This document shows, piece after piece, positions 36,356-44,154 of a stretch of DNA of 64,000 bases (its first letter is position 1; every line of letters starts with the position of its first letter). The stretch is taken from NCBI RefSeq assembly GCF_000445445.1, contig NZ_ASXP01000001.1:542501-606500 (forward strand), written 5' to 3'. The notes beneath the pieces were generated by a model, which had not been told where the DNA came from, made no database searches, and saw nothing but the letters and a program-made list of their open reading frames with translations. This DNA comes from Sporomusa ovata DSM 2662. Lineage in GTDB: Bacteria; Bacillota; Negativicutes; Sporomusales; Sporomusaceae. Position numbers and translations under genes: made by a program.

Positions 36356-36527
36356 AAACCAAGCATGAAGTTTTGTATTAATGGTGATAGATAATATTTT
36401 GAAATCGCACCAGTTTATCTTCGGAATACAATTATAAGCAAATAACAGCACTATCATAGCGAGGAATGCCCCGATAGTAGTAGCCCGTGGGGAAAAATTT
36501 GCCATGTATACTGAAGAAAATAATAAT
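36356..36527. other. Intergenic stretch before the AOR module
   Basis: No gene is present. One short inverted repeat, ACTATC and GATAGT, flanks a G-rich loop at about 36450-36479. The promoter for the riboswitch-AOR transcript should lie here. Confidence 0.3.
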
Positions 36528-36589
36528 TAAAAAAATTATAAATATTATAAAAGGGTTGCAGGAATATAGAAATATACGGCGAATATATT

Positions 36590-36680
36590 TTACTAAAGAG
36601 TTCCGAGTTGCTATCGCCAGTTAGGTGATAGTAAACGTGGGTGCGAGAAGGGATTTTCGTGCCAGCCATTGCGCAAAGGA
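36590..36680 (+). ncRNA. Mo/W-cofactor riboswitch candidate A1
   Basis: The segment has TTCCGAGTT, an 8-bp stem (CTATCGCC with GGTGATAG), the block GTAAACGTGGG, a G-U-rich 9-bp stem and the 3' block CCATTGCGCAAAGGA. This resembles the Moco RNA family. It is followed by a terminator that reuses the AAAGGA end. It stands before a tungsten-enzyme gene, so a tungsten-cofactor (Tuco) variant is likely. Confidence 0.75.
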
Positions 36681-36707
36681 AGTCCGTTAACACGGACTTC
36701 CTTTGTT
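36675..36707 (+). terminator. Riboswitch A1 expression platform
   Basis: AAAGGAAGTCCGT (36675-36687) pairs perfectly with its complement at 36692-36704, and a T-rich tail follows. The stem includes the conserved end of the aptamer, so aptamer and terminator would compete. Confidence 0.85.
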
Positions 36708-36797
36708 TATTTCAGCATCGCTGAAATGAGTTCTCTGTCCTATCCGACATGTGACTAATGTTTTGTGAATATTCCGTAATATTTGAGATGAGAAAAC

Positions 36798-36890
36798 TTA
36801 ATAATAGCTTCCGATTTATTATTATCCTACTGGGAGGTAATAAACCGTAAGGTATGGTAAGCAATTATCATGCCCGCCAATGCGCAAAGG
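36798..36890 (+). ncRNA. Mo/W-cofactor riboswitch candidate A2
   Basis: This is a second aptamer-like segment with the same order of elements as A1: TTCCGATTT, an AT-rich stem, ATAAACCGT, a GGTATG/CATGCC stem and GCCAATGCGCAAAGGA. The stem sequences differ while the shared blocks are kept, which supports a conserved fold. A terminator follows at once. Confidence 0.72.
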
Positions 36891-36925
36891 AAGAGGTACT
36901 AAAATTTTTTAGCACCTCTTTTTTA
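36891..36925 (+). terminator. Riboswitch A2 expression platform
   Basis: AGAGGTACTAAAA pairs with TTTTAGCACCTCT with one mismatch, followed by TTTTTTAT. It ends 35 bases before the AOR start. Confidence 0.85.
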
Positions 36926-36959
36926 TATCTAAAATTAAAAATTATGTAGGAGGTTTTTT

Positions 36960-38699
36960 ATGAATAAGTTTATCCGTGTAAACATGACAACCAAGGAAGT
37001 TGTAACAGGTGAGGCTCCGGAGAAGTATGCCGGTTTAGCAGGTCGTGCGCTTACTTCAAACTTTGTTAACGACGAAGTTAAACCTACCTGCCATCCACTG
37101 GGAAAAAACAACAAGCTGATTTTTGCTCCCGGTCTTCTTAGCGGCACTAGTGCTTCCCAGTCGGGTCGGCTCTCAGTAGGTGCCAAGAGCCCGCTGACTG
37201 GTACTATCAAGGAAAGCAACACAGGCGGAACGTTCTCCCAAAAGATGGCCAAAATGGGGATTAAGGCTCTGGTTATCGAGGGAATGCCTGAAGAAGACAA
37301 ATTTTATGTGCTTAAAATTGATATGAATGGTGTAACCATCGAGGATGCTCCGGCTGAAATCCTCGGCGGCTGTGGCAACTACGAAGCACTTAAAGTCTTA
37401 AGTGCCAAATATGGTGCCAAAGTTGGTATCGCGCTGGCAGGTCCGGCTGGTGAATATCGACTGCCTACCGCTAATATTTCCTTTAAAGATCCTGAAGGCA
37501 ACATCCGTAGTGCCGGCCGTGGCGGTCTGGGTGCAGTGCTGGGTTCAAAAAAAGTAAAGGCTCTTGTAATTGATGATACCGGCGCACCTGGGGTTACCCT
37601 CGCGAAACCAGAGGAATTCAGAGCAGCAGCCAAAGCGTTTGCCAAGGCGTTAACTACTCATCCGGTTACTGGTCAGGCATTGCCGGCATACGGCACAGAC
37701 GTGCTGGTTAACATCTTAAACGAAGCCGGCGGTTTGCCTGCGAAGAACTTTACTGCAGGCCGCATTGGGTGGAATGACAAAATCTCCGGTGAAACCATGA
37801 ATGCCACGATCACCGAGCGTGGCGGGGACGGCAAAGTATCTCACGGTTGCCACGCCGGCTGCATCATTCGTTGTTCACAGTGGTATCCGGACAAGGACGG
37901 CAAATACGTTACGAGCGGATTTGAGTACGAGACTGTATGGGCTCTTGGTGCTGACGCTTGTATTCAGGATCTGGATGATATCGCTTATATCGACCGTGCC
38001 ATGGATGATGTCGGCGTAGATGCTATTGACGTTTCCGTTGCTGTAGCGACCGCAATGGAAGGTGGCTTGCTGCCTTGGGGTGATGGCAAGGCTACTTTAG
38101 AAGCTATCAAGCAAATCGCCATTCCTACTCCACTTGGCCGGATAATTGGCGGCGGTACAGCCATTGTTGGCAAGGTTTGCGGTCTGTTCCGTACTCCTGT
38201 TGTTAAAGATCAGGCTATCCCGGCCTATGATCCGCGTGCCATTAAAGGTATCGGTCTGACGTATGCTACTACTCCAATGGGAGCCGACCATACATCAGGT
38301 TACTGTATTGCTACAAACATCCTAAAAGTGGGCGGTTATGTAGATCCGCTTAAGAAGGAAGGTCAAGTAGAACTTTCCCGTAATCTACAAATTGCCACAG
38401 CTGCTGTTGATAGTACTGGTATGTGTCTCTTTATTGCCTTCGCTATCCTGGATATTCCTGAAGGCTTCAACGCGCTGGTCGATATGATCAATGCCCGCTA
38501 TGGCCTGTCATTGACAGCAGACGACGTAACTGCCCTCGGAAAATCAATTCTTAAAGCGGAACGGGCCTTTAATGCCGCTGCTGGTTTTACGAACGCGCAT
38601 GACCGGCTGCCTGAATTCTTTGAATATGAGCCCTGCCCACCACATAATGCTGTTTGGGACTTTACACCGGAAGAAATCGACGAAGTCTTCAATTTCTAG
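36960..38699 (+). CDS. aor: Tungsten-type aldehyde:ferredoxin oxidoreductase
   Basis: This 579-residue enzyme belongs to the AOR family, which oxidises aldehydes (or reduces acids) with ferredoxin using a bis-pterin tungsten centre and a 4Fe-4S cluster. The N-terminal domain has GRALTSNFV and the cofactor-bridge segment SAGRGGLGAVLGSKKVKAL. Cysteines at CHAGCIIRC, plus a later one in TGMC, fit the cluster. It is slightly shorter than the archaeal enzyme. Mo/W-cofactor riboswitch candidates lie upstream, and a GC-rich terminator follows at 38711. Confidence 0.93.
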   Translation: MNKFIRVNMTTKEVVTGEAPEKYAGLAGRALTSNFVNDEVKPTCHPLGKNNKLIFAPGLLSGTSASQSGRLSVGAKSPLTGTIKESNTGGTFSQKMAKMGIKALVIEGMPEEDKFYVLKIDMNGVTIEDAPAEILGGCGNYEALKVLSAKYGAKVGIALAGPAGEYRLPTANISFKDPEGNIRSAGRGGLGAVLGSKKVKALVIDDTGAPGVTLAKPEEFRAAAKAFAKALTTHPVTGQALPAYGTDVLVNILNEAGGLPAKNFTAGRIGWNDKISGETMNATITERGGDGKVSHGCHAGCIIRCSQWYPDKDGKYVTSGFEYETVWALGADACIQDLDDIAYIDRAMDDVGVDAIDVSVAVATAMEGGLLPWGDGKATLEAIKQIAIPTPLGRIIGGGTAIVGKVCGLFRTPVVKDQAIPAYDPRAIKGIGLTYATTPMGADHTSGYCIATNILKVGGYVDPLKKEGQVELSRNLQIATAAVDSTGMCLFIAFAILDIPEGFNALVDMINARYGLSLTADDVTALGKSILKAERAFNAAAGFTNAHDRLPEFFEYEPCPPHNAVWDFTPEEIDEVFNF

Positions 38700-38710
38700 T
38701 TAACTAAAAA

Positions 38711-38735
38711 AGCCGGGCTTAGGCCCGGCTTTTTA
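38711..38735 (+). terminator. Terminator after aor copy A
   Basis: AGCCGGGC (38711-38718) pairs with GCCCGGCT (38723-38730) and is followed by five Ts. Confidence 0.92.
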
Positions 38736-38778
38736 TAAGGTTTTAGTGTATACTAACTACTAGAGGGGAGGTAATTAG

Positions 38779-40209
38779 GTGATACTTGAGCGGGAACAAA
38801 TAAATAGATATTTAAGGCATATTTTAATACCTGAAATAAGTGGTCCTGGGCAGAAAAAAATATTGGATTCGTCAGTTTTCGTTTGCGGAGAAAATGTAAC
38901 CGACACTGCCCCTGCTATATACTACCTTGCCGCAGCGGGTGTAGGTCATATAGGCTGTCATATTGAAGACGTCACAGGGGTTGACAGGCTTTTTGACAAT
39001 ATACACGATTTAAATGAGGATGTTACTATTGGACTATCAGACGGTACCAATAGTGATTTCCGTATTTTTTTAGGTAGGCCGGAGTTTATTACCGAAAAAC
39101 AAGACCTTATATATACTGGTTTTGTACCTTCAGTAATAGCTCTTTTTCGAGGCTGGCAGGGAGGCCTGCAATATTTTAAAAATAGGGATTGTTTTCAATT
39201 CTTCGCATCAAAGCTAGCCGGTGTCCGGCGAAGACCGGGAAGTGAATTACAGGATAGCACTAGCGATGGGCATATATTCTCAAACTGTGTTTCAGGTGCG
39301 CTATGTGCGATGGAAGTTATAAAGCTTTTACTTGGTATCGGCGGATCAGTAGATGATTTTTTATACTTCAATCTTCTAACTATGGAATTTTTAAAAGCCG
39401 GCGAAACGGAGCTTGAACATACGTTGCATGAGCTATGTACTCGAAAGCTGGCAAATTGTCCAGACGCTGCCTTAGAAGATCGCAAAGTGCTGATTGTGGG
39501 GACAGGTGGACTGGGATCTCCTGCCGCGTATGCGCTTGCACTAGCAGGCGTTGGCACAATAGGTTTAGTCGATTATGATACTGTTGAGATAAGCAACCTC
39601 AATCGTCAAATACTCCATTCTATGTCCAGGATTGGAATGCCTAAGGTGGAATCTGCCGCCACATTTTTAAAAAATATGAATCCGGATCTTACTATAAATT
39701 GCTACAATACCAGTCTAAGTAAGGAGAATATTTTTGACATAATCGCAGGCTATGATGTTGTAATTGATGCAGTAGATAATTTCCCAACCCGGTTTTTATT
39801 AAATGATGCCTGTTTTTTTGCCGGAAAACCGATGATAGATGCAGGTGTAATCCGATTTGACGGTACTTTCAGGACCATTTTACCTCAAAAAGGTCCCTGT
39901 TATCGCTGTACACTTCCTGAGATTCCATCTTCAGACAGTACACCATCATGTGCCGAATCTGGCGTGCTTGGGCCGGTACCAGGAATAATGGGCTTTATCC
40001 AGTCGGCTGAGGCTGTAAAATTTTTATCAGGTCAGGGAAATATTTTAAGTGACAGAATGATCTTCTTTGATGGACTGTTTACTGATTTTTGTACCATAAA
40101 AATAAATAAAAACAATGCCTGTCCGTTATGCGGTGCAGACCCGACTATGCATGAACTCCAGGAGTATGTATTTATGTGCCCGGATGATGTTGATAAAGAC
40201 AGCAATTGA
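38779..40209 (+). CDS. Tandem ThiF/MoeB-type E1-like protein
   Basis: This 476-residue protein has two E1-like halves. The C-terminal half (from about residue 234) is a canonical MoeB/ThiF adenylating domain with GTGGLGSPAAYALALAGVG, DYDTVEISNLNRQ, DAVDNFPTR and zinc cysteines CYRC and CPLC. The N-terminal half keeps the opening RYLRHILIPEISGPGQKKIL and a GVGHIG strand but lacks the glycine loop, so it is probably inactive, like the subunit pairing of eukaryotic E1. It starts at GTG after GGGGAGG. It likely adenylates the MoaD-like protein encoded at 43712 for tungsten-pterin synthesis. Confidence 0.88.
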   Translation: MILEREQINRYLRHILIPEISGPGQKKILDSSVFVCGENVTDTAPAIYYLAAAGVGHIGCHIEDVTGVDRLFDNIHDLNEDVTIGLSDGTNSDFRIFLGRPEFITEKQDLIYTGFVPSVIALFRGWQGGLQYFKNRDCFQFFASKLAGVRRRPGSELQDSTSDGHIFSNCVSGALCAMEVIKLLLGIGGSVDDFLYFNLLTMEFLKAGETELEHTLHELCTRKLANCPDAALEDRKVLIVGTGGLGSPAAYALALAGVGTIGLVDYDTVEISNLNRQILHSMSRIGMPKVESAATFLKNMNPDLTINCYNTSLSKENIFDIIAGYDVVIDAVDNFPTRFLLNDACFFAGKPMIDAGVIRFDGTFRTILPQKGPCYRCTLPEIPSSDSTPSCAESGVLGPVPGIMGFIQSAEAVKFLSGQGNILSDRMIFFDGLFTDFCTIKINKNNACPLCGADPTMHELQEYVFMCPDDVDKDSN

Positions 40210-40256
40210 ATTTCTAAGATTTTGCAGTAAGGCACTTGATCATTGGGGGATAAAGC

Positions 40257-41456
40257 ATGAAAAAAACATTTGAAGATAAGGGAAGTAGTAATTTTGCTGA
40301 AGGAGAGAAGGTTCGGATTACTAAAGATGGCCGTGTGAAGTTGCCTGTATCTCTGGAAAAGGAACAAGAGGTACTATTCATTCAAACCGAAGGTGGTTAT
40401 CGGCTAATTCCGCTACTAACGGATGTAAAAAGAGTATATATTGAGGTTACAACGAAATGTAATTTTTCCTGTATAACTTGTATTCGTAGTTCCTGGCAAG
40501 ATGAGCTGGCGCACATGGAAGTGGAAACCTTCGAAACCATAGTGGAAAACCTCAAAGAATTGCCGGAGCTGGAGTCAGTTCACTTTGGCGGTTTTGGTGA
40601 GCCATTGATGCATCCCGGGATCTTTGACATGATAAGAGCGGTGAAGGGACTTGGACTGAAGGTAGAAATGATTACTAATGGTTCTTATTTATGTGAGGAA
40701 ACGATTCAAAAATTGATTGATCTAGAATTGGATGTTCTATTTACTTCCTTGGACAGCCCTGAGGCCGAAGAGTATAACCAAATCCGGCCAGGAGGCGACT
40801 TTCAGGACGTTTTTTATAATGTAAAAAATCTGCAAGCGATGAAGCAGGAACAAAAGGTTCAAAAGCCGGAGCTTGGAATAGAATTTGTAGCTATGAAAAA
40901 GAATTATGCCAGGCTGCCCAAGTTGATCAAAATGGCCTGGGAACTAAATGCCAGCAAGGTCATTGTGTCTAACTTATTACCTTATCACGAATCCATGAAG
41001 GATGAAATTGTCTACGATATTGATGACACGGGGTGTCTGTTTGGTCATGAATCGTTGTTGACCTCTATCCGGGCTCATATGTCGAATATGAAATTGAGGA
41101 CAGAACGTAACTGTAAGTTTGTGAAGGATAAATCGCTGTGCATCAACTATAAAGGCAATGTCAGCCCCTGTTATGCCTTTATGCATACCTATCAGTGTTA
41201 TATCTATGGAAGAAAAAAACAAATGTACCCGTATTATTTAGGTAATATTAATGAAGAAAAACTTCAAAACATATGGATGGATTCCGGGTACGTCAATTTC
41301 AGAAAGACTGTCGATGAAAATCACTTCCCTTCCTGTACGGACTGCAAATTTCAGGACGGTTGTAATTATACAGAAAGTAACGAAATGGATTGCTGGGCCA
41401 ACAGTCCGTCATGTTCCGATTGCCTTTGGGCTAGACAAATCATTGCTTGTCCGTAA
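40257..41456 (+). CDS. Radical SAM maturase of tungsten oxidoreductase
   Basis: This 399-residue radical SAM protein has the cluster motif C-x3-C-x2-C at Cys68, Cys72 and Cys75 (CNFSCITC) and a SPASM-like C-terminus with many cysteines (CTDCKFQDGCNY, CSDCLW). The short N-terminal domain looks AbrB-like (VRITKDGRVKLPVSLE). This layout matches the radical SAM maturases found beside tungsten AORs. It is placed between the two AOR copies. Confidence 0.85.
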   Translation: MKKTFEDKGSSNFAEGEKVRITKDGRVKLPVSLEKEQEVLFIQTEGGYRLIPLLTDVKRVYIEVTTKCNFSCITCIRSSWQDELAHMEVETFETIVENLKELPELESVHFGGFGEPLMHPGIFDMIRAVKGLGLKVEMITNGSYLCEETIQKLIDLELDVLFTSLDSPEAEEYNQIRPGGDFQDVFYNVKNLQAMKQEQKVQKPELGIEFVAMKKNYARLPKLIKMAWELNASKVIVSNLLPYHESMKDEIVYDIDDTGCLFGHESLLTSIRAHMSNMKLRTERNCKFVKDKSLCINYKGNVSPCYAFMHTYQCYIYGRKKQMYPYYLGNINEEKLQNIWMDSGYVNFRKTVDENHFPSCTDCKFQDGCNYTESNEMDCWANSPSCSDCLWARQIIACP

Positions 41457-41542
41457 ACAAATATAAATAATAAGTAATTATTAAAAAATTATAAATATTA
41501 TAAAAGGGTTGCAGGAATATAGAAATATACGGCGAATATATT

Positions 41543-41633
41543 TTACTAAAGAGTTCCGAGTTGCTATCGCCAGCTAGGTGATAGTAAACGTGGGTGCGAG
41601 AAGGGATTTTCGTGCCAGCCATTGCGCAAAGGA
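41543..41633 (+). ncRNA. Mo/W-cofactor riboswitch candidate B1
   Basis: Copy of A1. The single difference noticed is T to C in the loop of the CTATCGCC stem, which does not affect pairing. Confidence 0.75.
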
Positions 41634-41660
41634 AGTCCGTTAACACGGACTTCCTTTGTT
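41628..41660 (+). terminator. Riboswitch B1 expression platform
   Basis: Same stem as in copy A, AAAGGAAGTCCGT with its complement, and a T-rich tail. Confidence 0.85.
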
Positions 41661-41750
41661 TATTTCAGCATCGCTGAAATGAGTTCTCTGTCCTATCCGA
41701 CATGTGACTAATGTTTTGTGAATATTCCGTAATATTTGAGATGAGAAAAC

Positions 41751-41843
41751 TTAATAATAGCTTCCGATTTATTATTATCCTACTGGGAGGTAATAAACCG
41801 TAAGGTATGGTAAGCAATTATCATGCCCGCCAATGCGCAAAGG
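41751..41843 (+). ncRNA. Mo/W-cofactor riboswitch candidate B2
   Basis: Copy of A2, identical as far as read by eye. It is followed by the same AGAGGT/ACCTCT terminator. Confidence 0.72.
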
Positions 41844-41878
41844 AAGAGGTACTAAAATTTTTTAGCACCTCTTTTTTA
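41844..41878 (+). terminator. Riboswitch B2 expression platform
   Basis: Same terminator as at 36891-36925, 35 bases before the AOR start codon. Confidence 0.85.
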
Positions 41879-41912
41879 TATCTAAAATTAAAAATTATGT
41901 AGGAGGTTTTTT

Positions 41913-43651
41913 ATGAATAAGTTTATCCGTGTAAACATGACAACCAAGGAAGTTGTAACAGGTGAGCTCCGGAGAAGTATGCCGGTTTAGCAGGTCGTGC
42001 GCTTACTTCAAACTTTGTTAACGACGAAGTTAAACCTACCTGCCATCCACTGGGAAAAAACAACAAGCTGATTTTTGCTCCCGGTCTTCTTAGCGGCACT
42101 AGTGCTTCCCAGTCGGGTCGGCTCTCAGTAGGTGCCAAGAGCCCGCTGACTGGTACTATCAAGGAAAGCAACACAGGCGGAACGTTCTCCCAAAAGATGG
42201 CCAAAATGGGGATTAAGGCTCTGGTTATCGAGGGAATGCCTGAAGAAGACAAATTTTATGTGCTTAAAATTGATATGAATGGTGTAACCATCGAGGATGC
42301 TCCGGCTGAAATCCTCGGCGGCTGTGGCAACTACGAAGCACTTAAAGTCTTAAGTGCCAAATATGGTGCCAAAGTTGGTATCGCGCTGGCAGGTCCGGCT
42401 GGTGAATATCGACTGCCTACCGCTAATATTTCCTTTAAAGATCCTGAAGGCAACATCCGTAGTGCCGGCCGTGGCGGTCTGGGTGCAGTGCTGGGTTCAA
42501 AAAAAGTAAAGGCTCTTGTAATTGATGATACCGGCGCACCTGGGGTTACCCTCGCGAAACCAGAGGAATTCAGAGCAGCAGCCAAAGCGTTTGCCAAGGC
42601 GTTAACTACTCATCCGGTTACTGGTCAGGCATTGCCGGCATACGGCACAGACGTGCTGGTTAACATCTTAAACGAAGCCGGCGGTTTGCCTGCGAAGAAC
42701 TTTACTGCAGGCCGCATTGGGTGGAATGACAAAATCTCCGGTGAAACCATGAATGCCACGATCACCGAGCGTGGCGGGGACGGCAAAGTATCTCACGGTT
42801 GCCACGCCGGCTGCATCATTCGTTGTTCACAGTGGTATCCGGACAAGGACGGCAAATACGTTACGAGCGGATTTGAGTACGAGACTGTATGGGCTCTTGG
42901 TGCTGACGCTTGTATTCAGGATCTGGATGATATCGCTTATATCGACCGTGCCATGGATGATGTCGGCGTAGATGCTATTGACGTTTCCGTTGCTGTAGCG
43001 ACCGCAATGGAAGGTGGCTTGCTGCCTTGGGGTGATGGCAAGGCTACTTTAGAAGCTATCAAGCAAATCGCCATTCCTACTCCACTTGGCCGGATAATTG
43101 GCGGCGGTACAGCCATTGTTGGCAAGGTTTGCGGTCTGTTCCGTACTCCTGTTGTTAAAGATCAGGCTATCCCGGCCTATGATCCGCGTGCCATTAAAGG
43201 TATCGGTCTGACGTATGCTACTACTCCAATGGGAGCCGACCATACATCAGGTTACTGTATTGCTACAAACATCCTAAAAGTGGGCGGTTATGTAGATCCG
43301 CTTAAGAAGGAAGGTCAAGTAGAACTTTCCCGTAATCTACAAATTGCCACAGCTGCTGTTGATAGTACTGGTATGTGTCTCTTTATTGCCTTCGCTATCC
43401 TGGATATTCCTGAAGGCTTCAACGCGCTGGTCGATATGATCAATGCCCGCTATGGCCTGTCATTGACAGCAGACGACGTAACTGCCCTCGGAAAATCAAT
43501 TCTTAAAGCGGAACGGGCCTTTAATGCCGCTGCTGGTTTTACGAACGCGCATGACCGGCTGCCTGAATTCTTTGAATATGAGCCCTGCCCACCACATAAT
43601 GCTGTTTGGGACTTTACACCGGAAGAAATCGACGAAGTCTTCAATTTCTAG
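41913..43651 (+). pseudogene. aor: Second AOR gene, frameshifted near its start
   Basis: The gene matches copy A except that one G is missing near 41966 (GGTGAGCTCC instead of GGTGAGGCTCC). The first frame then stops about 25 codons in. The remaining frame is open from ATG 42197 and gives 484 residues identical to copy A, but it lacks about 95 N-terminal residues needed for the cofactor-binding domain. It could be a true inactivation or an assembly error. Confidence 0.85.
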
Positions 43652-43660
43652 CCGATAAAA

Positions 43661-43686
43661 GGCCGGGCTTAGGCCCGGCTTTTTAT
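43661..43686 (+). terminator. Terminator after aor copy B
   Basis: GCCGGGC with GCCCGGC (43662-43668 with 43673-43679), followed by five Ts. Its flanks differ from copy A. Confidence 0.9.
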
Positions 43687-43711
43687 TAAAATAAGTATAG
43701 GGGGGATTTGT

Positions 43712-43948
43712 ATGGTAGTGGAAGTGCGTTTATATGCAACGTTGAGGCGTTATACGCCATCAAGTCCGAATGGTGTAATAACAGTTGACGTGCCTGATGG
43801 GATTACTGTGCTTGATTTAGTGAAAAAAATTACAATTGATCCTTCTGAGATTCATTTGATTATGATAAATGGTATAGGGTGTGAGTTTGAGAAGATAATA
43901 GGTAATGGCGACCGGGTTGGCTTGTTCCCGCCAGTAGGTGGCGGCTAG
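43712..43948 (+). CDS. MoaD/ThiS-family sulfur carrier protein
   Basis: This 78-residue ubiquitin-like protein starts VEVRLYATLRRYTPS and ends GLFPPVGGG. The C-terminal glycines are what an E1-like enzyme adenylates and thiocarboxylates. One extra glycine follows the usual diglycine, so trimming may be needed or the third glycine is used. With the E1-like and radical SAM genes it forms an AOR-linked tungsten-pterin set. Confidence 0.9.
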   Translation: MVVEVRLYATLRRYTPSSPNGVITVDVPDGITVLDLVKKITIDPSEIHLIMINGIGCEFEKIIGNGDRVGLFPPVGGG

Positions 43949-43979
43949 CCGTTAAATTATAGCATAAGTGAATGATTAA

Positions 43980-44010
43980 TAGAGTGTGTTTCAAAAAACA
44001 CACTTTCCTT
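43980..44010 (+). terminator. Terminator after the MoaD-like gene
   Basis: GTGTGTT and AACACAC form a stem around 43985-44004, followed by TTTCCTTACTATTTTTT. Confidence 0.7.
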
Positions 44011-44154
44011 ACTATTTTTTAAACTGTTATAAAATACCCCGGTGTTAAACACCAAAAAGTGGCACAGCAAGGGCATATCCGGTTCTATGCTGAAAGGCTC
44101 AACAGCAAAGAGGGGTATTTTGTAACAGCCTCTAATAAGAAAGGAGTGGTTTGC

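Larger units (their letters stand above)
36528..38702 (+). repeat. 2.2-kb duplicated module, copy A
   Basis: This module (tandem riboswitch candidates plus AOR gene) is almost identical to 41480-43654. Along the parts compared by eye, I noticed only an A-run length change at the start, one T/C change in a riboswitch loop and a missing G early in the AOR coding region of copy B. Such identity, including non-coding DNA, indicates a very recent duplication or gene conversion. Confidence 0.92.
41480..43654 (+). repeat. 2.2-kb duplicated module, copy B
   Basis: This copy of 36528-38702 is offset by 4953 bases, then by 4952 after the lost G. It repeats both riboswitch candidates, both terminators and the whole AOR frame. 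The identity stops just after the AOR stop codon, although both copies have the same terminator core. Confidence 0.92.

Noticed and set aside
36450..36530. Third riboswitch before the AOR module
   Set aside because: Only a 6-bp repeat around a G-rich loop; none of the conserved Moco-type blocks are present.
36454..36693. 79-codon minus-strand frame repeated at 41440-41646
   Set aside because: It is the complement of the riboswitch leader; its repetition follows from the module duplication.
36528..43654. Composite transposon flanked by the AOR modules
   Set aside because: No transposase, terminal inverted repeats or target duplications are seen; the copies are simple direct repeats.
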